From contig BPKC01000001.1 of assembly GCA_026004935.1 (NCBI GenBank), positions 1,961,491 to 2,025,490 on the forward strand: 64,000 nucleotides of DNA, read 5' to 3'. Below, piece by piece: positions 8,962-17,902 of this stretch (the first letter of the stretch is position 1; every line of letters begins with the position of its first letter). Both the position numbers and the translations under genes were made by a program. Source of the DNA: Rhodothalassiaceae bacterium (GTDB lineage Bacteria > Pseudomonadota > Alphaproteobacteria > Sphingomonadales > Rhodothalassiaceae). Under the pieces are notes generated by a model. The model saw only the letters and a program-made list of their open reading frames with translations, was not told the DNA's origin and ran no database searches.

Positions 8962-9762
8962 ATGGCTGAGACGATGACGCCGCATGCGATGGTAGATGGA
9001 GACGTGCCGCGCGAGGGGGCGCGCGCGGAACCCTATCGCCTGCTTCTCGTGGAAGACGACCTCGACATCCAGGGCCTCGTCAAGCGCACGCTCGCCGACG
9101 AGCCCTTCGAGGTCTGGTCGGCGGTCACCGGCGCCGACGCCCTGGCCATGGCCCGGAGGCTGGATTTCGACATCGCGGTGGTGGATCTGCGCCTGCCGGA
9201 TGTCGACGGGATCGTGCTCGTGCGCCAGTTCGCCGAGCGTCTCAACCTTCCGGTGCTGGTGCTGAGCGGGCTCGGCGAGCCGATGCAGCGGGTCGCGGGG
9301 CTCGAGGCGGGTGCGGACGACTATCTGACGAAACCCTTCGAGCCGCGGGAGCTGATCGCGCGGCTGCGCGCTGTCCTGCGCGCGCGCCAGAAGGCGGCGC
9401 TCAAGCATCTCGCACCCGGCGGCCGGCTGAAGATCGACAACTACGAGATCGACTTCAAGCGCCAGGCCGTCACTCTCCCGCGCGGGCGCGAGGTCCGGCT
9501 GTCGGATGCCGAGTTCCGGCTGCTCAAGGTGCTGGCGGATCATCCCAACCAGGTCCTCTCGCGCGAGACCATTCTCGCGCTCACCCATGCCGAGGGCGAG
9601 CAGGCCGCCCCGCGCAGCGTCGACATCCAGGTCACCCGCCTGCGCAAGAAGCTCGAGGCCGATCCCGGCCGCCCGCGCCTCATCCGCACCGTGCGCGGCA
9701 TGGGCTACATGCTGGTGGCCGACCGCATCACGCCGGTCGAACCCGCCGCCGGTGGCCGCTGA
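8962..9762 (+). CDS. OmpR/PhoB-type response regulator
   Basis: A 266-residue transcription factor. The receiver domain spans about residues 28-140, with the acidic pair in LLVEDDLDIQ, the phospho-acceptor Asp near residue 75 in VVDLRLPD, and the conserved Lys in DDYLTKPFEP. A winged-helix DNA-binding domain fills about residues 165-256 (EFRLLKVLADHPNQVLSRE through RTVRGMGYMLVAD). It lies in the same direction as the preceding hybrid kinase. Because that kinase has its own receiver, this regulator may be a second output of the same pathway or serve another kinase. Targets are unknown. Confidence 0.9.
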   Translation: MAETMTPHAMVDGDVPREGARAEPYRLLLVEDDLDIQGLVKRTLADEPFEVWSAVTGADALAMARRLDFDIAVVDLRLPDVDGIVLVRQFAERLNLPVLVLSGLGEPMQRVAGLEAGADDYLTKPFEPRELIARLRAVLRARQKAALKHLAPGGRLKIDNYEIDFKRQAVTLPRGREVRLSDAEFRLLKVLADHPNQVLSRETILALTHAEGEQAAPRSVDIQVTRLRKKLEADPGRPRLIRTVRGMGYMLVADRITPVEPAAGGR

Positions 9763-10202
9763 CGGGCGGGCCGTCTTCAGAGGCGGCAGCCGAGCCGGCG
9801 TGGAAGCCGGGCTCTTGCAGCAGCCGGGTCGGCGCAGGAGCGGGGCTGTAGAGAAGGGGCACCCGCGGGTGACACTTCTTTCCTCTCGTCATTCGCCGCG
9901 AAGGCGGCGAATCCAGCCGCCCCCGAGGACGATCCCGGCGCTTGCGAATGCCCCCGCCGGTCGCTGGACCCGCCGGTCAAGCCGGCGGGTGACGAGAAGG
10001 GAGCTGAACCCGCCGGTCAAGCCGGCGGGTGACGAGCGAAGGGAACGGACCCGCCGGTCAAGCCGGCGGGTGACGAGCGAAGGGAACGGACCCGCCGGTC
10101 AAGCCGGCGGGTGACGCACGGAAAGTATCGGCCGGTGACGTGACAGCGAACGGTGTCGCGGGGGCAGCCGGGCCGCGACGACCGGGGAGCGGCGGCCCGC
10201 CG
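9763..10202. repeat. Intergenic palindrome array R1 (5 full elements)
   Basis: The gap between two convergent genes holds one D-type element at about 9890-9918 (loop variant GAAG) and four A-type elements at about 9968, 10008, 10049 and 10090, spaced 40-41 bases. Each A element has arms CCCGCCGG and CCGGCGGG around loop TCAAG, with GGTGACG on one side. All four A copies point the same way. No gene is seen. Confidence 0.9.
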
Positions 10203-10796
10203 TCAGCGCAGGCGTTCGACGCGGATGTCGGAGGGCACGCCCTCGATGTCGAGGAAGTAGCCGCCGATCAGCCCCTTCTCCAGACGCGCGTTGACCGGCA
10301 GTTTCGTCAGCCGCACCCGGACCTCGTCCTTCTGCCGCCACACCTGCCCGTCGGCGGTCTCGAAATGCCAGCGCCCCCGCCGGTCCGGCCAGGCGGCGGT
10401 GATGACGACATCCAGCGTCTTCGGCTCCTTGCGCGCCTCTTTGCGCTTCAGGCCGTAGTCGGGACGCACCCGCTCCTTCTCCGATACCCCCGCCTCGCGG
10501 GCGTCACCCCTGCCGTCCGCCGCCGCCCCGGCGGGCGCGGAAGCGGCAGCACCGGCCGCGGGCGGCGCGCCGGCCGCACCCCTCCCGCCTTCGGCCCGGG
10601 CGACGGTCTCTTGTGCCAGGGTCTCGAAACAGCGCAGGCGCTCGCTCTTCTTGCGCACGGCGAGGCAGGCCTTCATCCCCGCCACGACGTCGCCGGGGAC
10701 CGCTTGCGCGCGTGCGGCACCGACCGGAGTGCCGGCGACCACGAGGGCGAACAGCGCGACCGCGATCGGCGCGCGCATGGCCGGACGGACGGACAT
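10203..10796 (-). CDS. Small exported protein of unknown function
   Basis: About 197 residues from the ATG at 10796, which has AGGAAGG seven bases before it. An ATG at 10814 overlapping the upstream stop (ATGA) is the alternative. A cleavable signal peptide ends at about ARAQA. The first mature part, GMKACLAVRKKSERLRCFETLAQ, has two Cys and resembles the short two-Cys segment seen in many proteobacterial exported proteins. An Ala/Gly/Pro-rich linker follows, then a C-terminal folded part of about 90 residues. No enzyme motif is recognised. Tight coupling to the amidohydrolase gene upstream suggests the two act together in the envelope. Confidence 0.7.
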   Translation of the reverse strand: MSVRPAMRAPIAVALFALVVAGTPVGAARAQAVPGDVVAGMKACLAVRKKSERLRCFETLAQETVARAEGGRGAAGAPPAAGAAASAPAGAAADGRGDAREAGVSEKERVRPDYGLKRKEARKEPKTLDVVITAAWPDRRGRWHFETADGQVWRQKDEVRVRLTKLPVNARLEKGLIGGYFLDIEGVPSDIRVERLR

Positions 10797-10810
10797 GGGC
10801 CTTGCCTTCC

Positions 10811-13800
10811 TCATCGATCCGGCTGCCAGTAGAAGGCGGCGAGCCGCCGGTCGCCCGTGACGACTTCCTCCAGCGTCGGTTCGCGATAGATGCGGCCGTT
10901 CTGGACGACGAAGACGAGGCGGTCGCTCACGGTGAGGTCGGCAAGCGGATCACCGTCCACGACGATGAGATCGGCCAGCTTGCCCGGCTCGATGGAACCG
11001 AGATCGCGGTCGAAGCCCATGTAGCGCGCCGGATTGATGGTCGCCGTCGCCAGCGCCTCCATCGGCGTCATGCCGCCCTTCGCCATCGCCCGGATCTCCC
11101 AGTGCATGCCCAGCCCCTCGCGCTGGCCGTGGGCGCCCGCGTTCACCGGCACGCCGCGCCGCATGAGCTCGGCGGCCCCCGCGGCGGCCGCGAAGAGGTG
11201 ATGATAGTCCTCCTCCGGCGCCTTCAGCCGGCGCACGGAACGCGGCTGGAGCACGTGCGGCGGCACGAAGCGCGAGAGAATGGGATGCTTCCATACGTCG
11301 TCGTGCTGGTAGAAATACGTCTCCGCCGACAGCCCGCCATAGGAGACGATGAGCGTCGGCGTGTTGCCGACCTTCGTCTGCGGCCAGAGCTGCAGCACGT
11401 CGTCGTAGAAGCGTTCGACCGGCACATTGTGCTCGACGCCGGTGTTGCCGTCGACGACGAGCGTCATGTCCATGTGGTAGAGCGAGCCGCCCTCGGCGAC
11501 GACGTTGACGCCTTCCGAGCGCGCGGCCTCCACCACCATCTGGCGCTGCTCGCGCCGCGGCTGGTTGTAGTTCTTGACCGAAATCGCGCCCTGCGCCTTC
11601 AGCCGCCGCACGGCCGCCAGCGCATCCTCGTAGCGGCGGATGTCCACGAAGCCCTCGGAGCGTGCACCGTAGATCACCTCGCCGGTGGAAAACATGCGCG
11701 GCCCCATCAGCCGCCCCGCGCGCTGGTATTCGGCGGCGGCGAAGATCTCGCTGGAACGGTTGGAGGGGTCGTGGATCGTGGTCACCCCGAGCGCCAGATG
11801 CGCGAGCGCCGACCAGTTCTGTTCGGGGATGAGATCCCCGACGCCCTGGGGACCATGGGCGTGGATGTCGATGAGACCGGGAAGCACGGTCCGCCCGGCA
11901 AGGTCCACCGTCTTCGCGCCTTCGGGGATCGCGACCTCGCCCGCACGCCCCACCGCGCGGATGCGGTTGCCCTCGATCACCACGACGCCGTCGTCGATCA
12001 CGCGGCGGGCCTCGTCCATCGTGATGATGCGTGCATGGAGAAGCGCCACGACGCCCGAAGGCTTGTCCGCGCGCACCTCCATCGACAGGTCGGCAAGCGT
12101 CTCGGGCGCCTTGAAGCCGGTATCATGGATCGCGGCGGTCGTCACCTGGTGGAGCATCGGCCCGAGGTTGAAGACCAGATGCCCGGCATCCCGCCAGGCC
12201 ATGTAGCTGGAGCCCTCGGGGCTCACCCGCCGCATCGGCAGCGCCTTCGCCTCCGGATTCAACTCCAGCACGCCGCCCGGCGCCATCGGCATGAGGTAGA
12301 CCTGGTAGCTCTGCCGCCAGGCCAGATGCCGGCCGTCGGGGGAGACGGCAAAGTCGCGGCCGTATTCGCTGCGCGCGTGCACGCGCACCGCCTCGCCGTT
12401 CAGGTCGCAGGAGACCAGCTCGTGCCGCTCCCCGTCGCGCACATAGAACAGGCGATCGCCCGAGGCGCCGAACTGCGGGTTGCGGCCCTCGCGCGTGATG
12501 CGGCGCATCCGCCGCGTCTTCACGTCGATGGCGTAGATCCCGGGATCGAGCGACCACAGCGGCGAGGTCAGCCAGCCGCCGGTGCGCCGCTCCACCACCA
12601 CGATGCGCCCGTCCGGCGAGAAGGCGGGGTGCCAGTAATGGCCGGGCTCCGGCGAGATCACCTCGGCTCTGCCGCCGTCGGCGTCCACGACGCGCACCGA
12701 GCCCAGCTCCGAATCCGACCAGCGCACGAAGACGACCCGCCGGCCGTCCCGCGAGAACGCGGGAAACAGCTCGCGCGCGCCGCTCTCGTCGCGGGTGAGC
12801 CGGCGCGGCCGGCCGTCCGGCAGCTCCTTCACCCACAGCTTGCCGAGCGATTCGAAGACGACGCGGCGCCCGTCCGGAGAGACCGCGGGAAACCGCACCA
12901 TCTTCGTGCGGAAGACGTCGGGCGCCACCTCGTGCTGGAAGCGCACCGCCTCCAGCACGCTGCGCGTATCCTTGACGTGGAAGGGGATCTCCGAGACCGC
13001 GCCGGTGCGGATGTCGAGCCGGCGGATCTTCCCGCCCGCCCAGAACACGATCGCTTGCGAATCCGGCGTCCAGGCGAAATTGGGATAGAGCCCCTGGACG
13101 CCCCAGGTCTCCTGCATGTCGTCGTCGAGCGGCTTATAGACGGCCCGTTCCGCACCGCTCTCGAGATCCTTGATCCACAGCGCGGAAACCGCCCGGATGC
13201 GCCGCACGAAGGCGAGGAACCGCCCGTCGGGCGACGGTGTCGGCCGCACCGCACCGCCCGGGCCGGCCACGAAGTCCTCGATGCGCCCCGTCGCCAGCTC
13301 CAGGCGCTTGATGTGGAAGATGTCCTTGTTGGAGTCCTCGGCGTACTGGAAGCGGTCGCCGGGGGTGGCGGCCTGGGTGTAGTAGAGGAAGCGGCCGTCG
13401 GGCGAGAACGCCGGCTCGCCGAGCTCCTTCTGATAGCGTTCGTTCGGGCGCTTGACGAGCTGGACGCCCGCACCGCCCGCCTCGACGTCATAAAGCCACA
13501 GCTCGCCGGTGCCGAGCGAGCGGCGCGTCGTGAAATGCTTGCGCGCGACGATGAAGCGGCCGTCCGGACTCCACGCGGGATTGCCGAGCAGGCGGAAATC
13601 CTCCTTCGTGACCTGGCGGGCATTGCCGCCGTCCGCGTCCATCACCCAGACGTTCTCGCCACCGCCCGCATCCGAGATGAAGGCGATGCGCCGGCCGTCG
13701 GGCGAAAAGCGCGGCTGGAAGTCCCAGGCCAGCCCCCGGGTCAGCGGCTTCGCCTCCCCGCCCGTGACGGGGATCGCATAGATGTCGCCGAGCAGGTCGA

Positions 13801-14002
13801 AGACGATGGTCCGGCCGTCGGGCGAGACGTCGAGGCTCATCCAGGTGCCGCTGGTGACATCGATCGCCGCCTCGGCCTTCGGCCCCGGGGGGTCGTTGAC
13901 ATCCCAGCCCTTCTCCTCGTCCGCCGCCACGCCGGCCGCGCAGGCGAGGCCCATCACCGGAGCCAGCACCGCCGCCGCCCAGCACCGCCACAGCCGCTTC
14001 AT
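10811..14002 (-). CDS. Exported beta-propeller / amidohydrolase fusion protein
   Basis: A 1063-residue protein from the ATG at 14002, preceded by GGGAGGTG. A signal peptide of about 28 residues is followed by many PD40/TolB-like blades, recognisable as repeated SPDGRxIVF-type strands (LDVSPDGRTIVFDLLG, FSPDGRRIAFISD, PSPDGRFLAFV and others) to about residue 640. From about 650 there is an amidohydrolase domain with the metal-binding GLIDIHAHG near residue 712, GVTTIHDPS, the region VNAGAHGQREGLGMHWE, and the closing GSIEPGKLADLIVVDGDPL. It should be a periplasmic or secreted hydrolase of unknown substrate. The architecture is known in proteobacteria and resembles Tricorn-like propellers fused to imidazolonepropionase-type hydrolases. 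Confidence 0.88.
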   Translation of the reverse strand: MKRLWRCWAAAVLAPVMGLACAAGVAADEEKGWDVNDPPGPKAEAAIDVTSGTWMSLDVSPDGRTIVFDLLGDIYAIPVTGGEAKPLTRGLAWDFQPRFSPDGRRIAFISDAGGGENVWVMDADGGNARQVTKEDFRLLGNPAWSPDGRFIVARKHFTTRRSLGTGELWLYDVEAGGAGVQLVKRPNERYQKELGEPAFSPDGRFLYYTQAATPGDRFQYAEDSNKDIFHIKRLELATGRIEDFVAGPGGAVRPTPSPDGRFLAFVRRIRAVSALWIKDLESGAERAVYKPLDDDMQETWGVQGLYPNFAWTPDSQAIVFWAGGKIRRLDIRTGAVSEIPFHVKDTRSVLEAVRFQHEVAPDVFRTKMVRFPAVSPDGRRVVFESLGKLWVKELPDGRPRRLTRDESGARELFPAFSRDGRRVVFVRWSDSELGSVRVVDADGGRAEVISPEPGHYWHPAFSPDGRIVVVERRTGGWLTSPLWSLDPGIYAIDVKTRRMRRITREGRNPQFGASGDRLFYVRDGERHELVSCDLNGEAVRVHARSEYGRDFAVSPDGRHLAWRQSYQVYLMPMAPGGVLELNPEAKALPMRRVSPEGSSYMAWRDAGHLVFNLGPMLHQVTTAAIHDTGFKAPETLADLSMEVRADKPSGVVALLHARIITMDEARRVIDDGVVVIEGNRIRAVGRAGEVAIPEGAKTVDLAGRTVLPGLIDIHAHGPQGVGDLIPEQNWSALAHLALGVTTIHDPSNRSSEIFAAAEYQRAGRLMGPRMFSTGEVIYGARSEGFVDIRRYEDALAAVRRLKAQGAISVKNYNQPRREQRQMVVEAARSEGVNVVAEGGSLYHMDMTLVVDGNTGVEHNVPVERFYDDVLQLWPQTKVGNTPTLIVSYGGLSAETYFYQHDDVWKHPILSRFVPPHVLQPRSVRRLKAPEEDYHHLFAAAAGAAELMRRGVPVNAGAHGQREGLGMHWEIRAMAKGGMTPMEALATATINPARYMGFDRDLGSIEPGKLADLIVVDGDPLADLTVSDRLVFVVQNGRIYREPTLEEVVTGDRRLAAFYWQPDR

Positions 14003-14141
14003 CACCGCACCTCCCGATGCCCGCATGCCCGAGGACTAAGCCCCGCGGGCCGCCGCCGGCCCCCATCAAAGCGCAAGGCCGGCAAGCGGGGAACCCCCGT
14101 CCTTCGTTTAGGCGGATGTGCCGCGTCGCCGCCCGCCGCAC

Positions 14142-14939
14142 TCACCCCTCGGCTACCAGCGCGCGGTAGGCGCGCCAGCTCGCCAGCCCCAGCAGCGGGA
14201 AGGCGATGATCAGGCCGACGAAGCCGATCGCGATCCCGAATCCCGCGATCATCACGATGAGCCAGGCCCACAGCAGCATCGGGCCGGGGTTCTCCCGCAC
14301 CGCGCGCACGGAGAGCGCGATGGCCGAGAAGGCGTCCACATCGCGGTCGAACAGCAGCGGCAGCGCGATCACCGTCCCGGCATAGGTGACGAGCGCGAAC
14401 ACGCCGCCCACCGCCGTGCCGACCGCAAGCAGCGTCAGGCCCTGCGGCGTGAAGAAGAGGTCGTGGATGAAGGTCTCCAGCGGTGGCAGCTCCCTGTGCA
14501 CGCCGAAGAACAGCGCAAACAGCAGCAGCGCGATCCGCACCCACACGAAATGGGCGAACAGCAGCAGCGCCGCCAGCAGGCCGACCTGGGTGGGCGCGGC
14601 GATCCGCGGCCGGAAGACGACGCCAGGCCCCACCGCTTCGCCGCGCTCGAGGCGGCGGCCGAGCTCGTAGAGCCCGATGGCGAGAAAGGGGCCGACGAGG
14701 AAGAAGCCGCCGGCCATCGGCAGCAGCAGCGCCAGCGCATCGACCGACAGCAGCGTGGCCGCCAGCGCGAGCGACAGCAGCCAGAACACCACGCCCATCA
14801 GGAGCGCCGGCTTCGGTGCGCGCCACAGGTCCTGCCAGCCTCCGGCAAGCCAGCGCCAGGGGTCCTCGCCGGAAATCCGGTTCACCCGCAGCCGCGCGGG
14901 CGCGGCGGCGGCACCCGCGGTCGTGGAGGTCGCATTCAT
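14142..14939 (-). CDS. DUF2189 integral membrane protein
   Basis: A 265-residue inner-membrane protein with about six hydrophobic helices. The ATG at 14939 has GGGAGACGG upstream. The block after residue 25, DPWRWLAGGWQDLWRAPK, then helices and GPFLAIGLYELGRRLERGE, matches the DUF2189 family as I remember it. Function is unknown. It is transcribed in the same direction as the amidohydrolase gene, with about 140 bases between them. Long in-frame extensions upstream run into the repeat array and are not credible coding sequence. Confidence 0.75.
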   Translation of the reverse strand: MNATSTTAGAAAAPARLRVNRISGEDPWRWLAGGWQDLWRAPKPALLMGVVFWLLSLALAATLLSVDALALLLPMAGGFFLVGPFLAIGLYELGRRLERGEAVGPGVVFRPRIAAPTQVGLLAALLLFAHFVWVRIALLLFALFFGVHRELPPLETFIHDLFFTPQGLTLLAVGTAVGGVFALVTYAGTVIALPLLFDRDVDAFSAIALSVRAVRENPGPMLLWAWLIVMIAGFGIAIGFVGLIIAFPLLGLASWRAYRALVAEG

Positions 14940-15913
14940 GGCTCCGTCTCCCTTTCCCTGCCCATCGCGGCCGCAACCGGCCGTCCCGCAACATTTTAGG
15001 CCGAAACGGAAGCGGGGGGAAGACCGGCCCGCCCGCGCCGGCCCGCCCGGCGGGTCCACTCCCCTCCCCTCGTCACCCGCCGGCTCGACCGGCGGACCAC
15101 CCCTTCCCTCGTCATCCGCCGACTTGATCGGCGGATCCAGTGGACCGCAGAGCAATCACGGGCGCCGGAAACTGTCTTCTTTGCCGGCTGGATTCGCCGC
15201 TTTCGCGGCGAATGACGAAGGAGGAGAGCGTCACCCGCCGGCCTTCTATCTTCGTCACCCGCCGGCTTGACCGGCGGACCACCCCTTCCCTCGTCATCCG
15301 CCGACTTGATCGGCGGATCCAGTGGACCGCAGAGCAATCACGGGCGCCGGAAACTGTCTTCTTTGCCGGCTGGATTCGCCGCTTTCGCGGCGAATGACGA
15401 AGGAGGAGAGCGTCACCCGCCGGCCTTCTATCTTCGTCACCCGCCGGCTCGACCGGCGGACCACCCCTTCCCTCGTCATCCGCCGACTTGATCGGCGGAC
15501 CACCCCTTCCCTCGTCATCCGCCGACTTGATCGGCGGATCCAGCAGACGGCGGGGCCAATTCCGGGCGACGGCGACTGTGACACCCGCCCGCTGGATTCG
15601 CCGCCTTCGCGGCGAATGACGAAGGAGGAGAGCGTCACCCGCCGGCCTTCTATCTTCGTCACCCGCCGGCTTGACCGGCGGACCACCCCTTCCCTCGTCA
15701 TCCGCCGACTTGATCGGCGGATCCAGTGGACCGCAGAGCAATCACGGGCGCCGGAAACTGTCTTCTTTGCCGGCTGGATTCGCCGCTTTCGCGGCGAATG
15801 ACGAAGGAGGAGAGCGTCACCCGCCGGCATTCTTTCTTCGTCACCCGCCGGCTTGACCGGCGGGTCCAGCGGACGGCGGGGACAGCATCAAGCGCGGGGA
15901 TTGCCCTCGGCGG

Positions 15914-16234
15914 CGGCTGGGTTCGCCGGTCAAGCCGGCGAACGACGAATCAGTGATCAGTCGTCAGTCATCAGTCATCCGTGACCGGAAAGGGGCGTCA
16001 CCCGCCTGTGCGCACCTTTCCTCGTCACCCGCCGGCTTGACCGGCGGACCACCCCTTCCCTCGTCATCCGCCGACTTGATCGGCGGATCCAGTGGACCGC
16101 AGAGCAATCACGGGCGCCAGAAACTGTCTTCTTTGCCGGCTGGATTCGCCGCTTTCGCGGCGAATGACGAAGGAGGAGAGCGTCACCCGCCGGCCTTCTA
16201 TCTTCGTCACCCGCCGGCTTGACCGGCGGGTCCA
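15914..16234 (+). repeat. Left copy of a ~320 bp near-identical inverted repeat
   Basis: This block, part of array R2, recurs on the opposite strand at about 23773-24097 with only a couple of differences that I can see (for example ACGAATCAG against ACGATTCAG, and GCGCCAGAA against GCGCCGGAA). The pair encloses about 7.5 kb carrying the corC-like gene, aroB, aroK, the small membrane gene, the large exported protein gene and xerD. Confidence 0.88.
15951..15985. repeat. Heptamer tract (5 units) inside array R2
   Basis: Five consecutive 7-bp units, CAGTGAT CAGTCGT then CAGTCAT twice and CCGTGAC. Read on the other strand they fit YGRYGAC. The same tract appears inverted at 23289-23323, 23656-23690 and 24022-24056. 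Confidence 0.85.
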
Positions 16235-16510
16235 TTCCCTTCCCTCGTCACCCGCCGGCTTGACCGGCGGGTCCAGCGGGCGGCGGGGCAATCTCGACCG
16301 TCGGAAGTGGCCACATCGTCTGGCTGGATTCGCCGCTTTCGCGGCGAATGACGAGAGGGGGGAGCGTCACCCGCGCCGGTGCGCACTCCAAATTGCCAGC
16401 GGCTGCGCCAGGCTGTGAATTATTGCCTGCCGCCGCCCCCTTTTTTCTCGTCACCCGCCGGCTTGACCGGCGGGTCCGGCGGAAGGCGGTGCCGGCCGCA
16501 GGTCCGGGGT

Positions 16511-17860
16511 TCAGCTCCGCTCCGTGGTGCCTCCAGGCGCCGGCTTGTCGGCGGAGGCGGGCGGCGCGGGCGCGGCCGGCCGGGCCTCGCGCCGCAGGGG
16601 GCGGATGCGGATCTGGGTGATCTGGTTGCGCCGGCGGCCGACGACCTCGAACTCGAAGCCGTGGAAGACGAAGCGCTGGCCGACGATCGGAATGGTCTCG
16701 GCCTCGTAGATCAGAAGCCCCGCGATGGTGGAGGCCTCGTCGTCCGGCAGGTTCCAGTCGAAGCGGCGGTTGAGGTCGCGGATGGTGACCGTCCCGTCCA
16801 CCAGCACCGAGCCGTCCTCCTGCACGCGGATCCCCTGCTCGGCGACGTCGAACTCGTCCAGGATGTCGCCGACGATCTCCTCCAGGATGTCTTCGAGCGT
16901 CACCAGCCCCTGGAGCGCGCCGTATTCGTCGACCACCAGCGCGAAATGGGCGCGCCGCCGCAGGAAGGCGTTGAGCTGCTCGCGAAGCGTCGTCGTCTCG
17001 GGCACGAACCAGGGCTCGTGCATGAGCGCGCGGATGTCGATGCGCGCGGCGTCCCCCTCCTCGCGCAGCGCCCGCAGCACGTCTTTCGCATGCAGCACGC
17101 CGACGATGTTCTCCGGCTGACCGTCGTAGACGGGAATGCGCGTGTGCCGGCTCGCGATCACCTGGTCGACGATCTTCTCCGGCGGATCGGCGAGGTTGAC
17201 CATCGTCATCGCGCGGCGGTGGATCATCACGTCCTCGACCGTGACCTCGTCGAGATCGAGGATCGAGCCGAGCATGTGGCGGTAGGAGCGCCTCAGCGCG
17301 CCCTCGCGCGCGCCCAGATCGATGGCGTCCTTGAGCTCCTCGTGGACCGAGAGCACCTCGCGCCGGCTGCTCAGATCGATGCCGACGAGTTTCAGCGTCA
17401 CCCGCACGATCCGCTGGATCAGGCCGACGATCGGCGAGAGCACGGTGACCAGCCCCAGCATCGGCCAGGCGACGGAAAGCGCGGTGCGGTTGGGGTCGGA
17501 AATGGCATAGGACTTGGGCAGCACCTCGGCGAAGACGAGGACCAGCGCCGTCATCACCAGCGTCACATAGGCGACGCCCGCCTCGCCCACCAGCAGCAGG
17601 AAGCTGCGGGTCGCCAGCGCCGAGGCCAGGATGTTGACGAGATTGTTGCCGAGCAGGATGGCCCCGATCAGCCGCTCGCGGTCGGCGATCAGGCGCTCGA
17701 CGATGCGCGCGCGCCGGTCGCCCTCGCGGGCGCGGCCGTGGATCCAGGCGCGGCTGGCGGCGGTGAGCGCCGTCTCCGAGCCCGAAAAGAAGGCCGAGAG
17801 CGCAAGAAGCACGGTAATCGACGCCATCGAGATGGCAAGATCGAGCTCAGCCTCCGTCAT
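16511..17860 (-). CDS. CorC/HlyC-like (CNNM family) membrane protein with CBS pair
   Basis: About 449 residues. A DUF21 membrane domain with three to four helices covers about residues 1-190 (ALSAFFSGSETALTAASRA is characteristic). A pair of CBS domains spans about 205-335, and the CorC_HlyC C-terminal domain about 350-435, with VLVDGTVTIRDLNRRFDW. Relatives are linked to magnesium/cobalt export or resistance, but substrates are poorly settled. I prefer the ATG at 17860; a GTG at 17869 is possible. Its start lies 42 bases after the aroB stop and it is probably in the same transcript. Confidence 0.88.
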   Translation of the reverse strand: MTEAELDLAISMASITVLLALSAFFSGSETALTAASRAWIHGRAREGDRRARIVERLIADRERLIGAILLGNNLVNILASALATRSFLLLVGEAGVAYVTLVMTALVLVFAEVLPKSYAISDPNRTALSVAWPMLGLVTVLSPIVGLIQRIVRVTLKLVGIDLSSRREVLSVHEELKDAIDLGAREGALRRSYRHMLGSILDLDEVTVEDVMIHRRAMTMVNLADPPEKIVDQVIASRHTRIPVYDGQPENIVGVLHAKDVLRALREEGDAARIDIRALMHEPWFVPETTTLREQLNAFLRRRAHFALVVDEYGALQGLVTLEDILEEIVGDILDEFDVAEQGIRVQEDGSVLVDGTVTIRDLNRRFDWNLPDDEASTIAGLLIYEAETIPIVGQRFVFHGFEFEVVGRRRNQITQIRIRPLRREARPAAPAPPASADKPAPGGTTERS

Positions 17861-17902
17861 GCCGGCCACCCGTCCATGGTGCGCATCGCCGCCCTCATCC
17901 CC

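Larger units (their letters stand above)
14940..16510. repeat. Intergenic palindrome array R2 (about 22 full elements)
   Basis: The largest array in the window, with hairpins from about 15069 to 16480. The order A-B-D recurs: an A-type hairpin, a B-type hairpin (arms TCCGCCGA / TCGGCGGA) and then a D-type hairpin in the opposite orientation (arms ATTCGCCGC / GCGGCGAAT, loop GAAA on one strand). One C-type element (arms TTCGCCGG / CCGGCGAA) is at about 15920. The D elements start at 15188, 15370, 15592, 15774 and 16140, giving a unit of 182-183 bases, once expanded by an extra 40-base B module. Half-elements occur in each unit. No gene is seen. Confidence 0.93.

Noticed and set aside
10613-14209. 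1198-residue open frame on plus
   Set aside because: It lies opposite the propeller-amidohydrolase gene, has His/Arg/Asp-rich nonsense composition and arises from high GC with strong codon bias on the true strand.
15112-15956. Many short reading frames in both strands rich in Arg/Pro/Ser (PPIKSADDEG- and RLDRRIQ-like peptides)
   Set aside because: They are translations of the hairpin elements themselves, recur at every array in several frames and have no ribosome sites or conserved fold. The same holds at 23.2-24.1, 28.2-29.1, 51.2-52.0 and 62.2-62.9 kb.
15030-16490. Regular repeats separated by spacers, resembling a CRISPR array
   Set aside because: The repeats are palindromes in alternating orientation, spacers are shared between units instead of unique, periods are far from 60-75 bases, and no cas gene is present.
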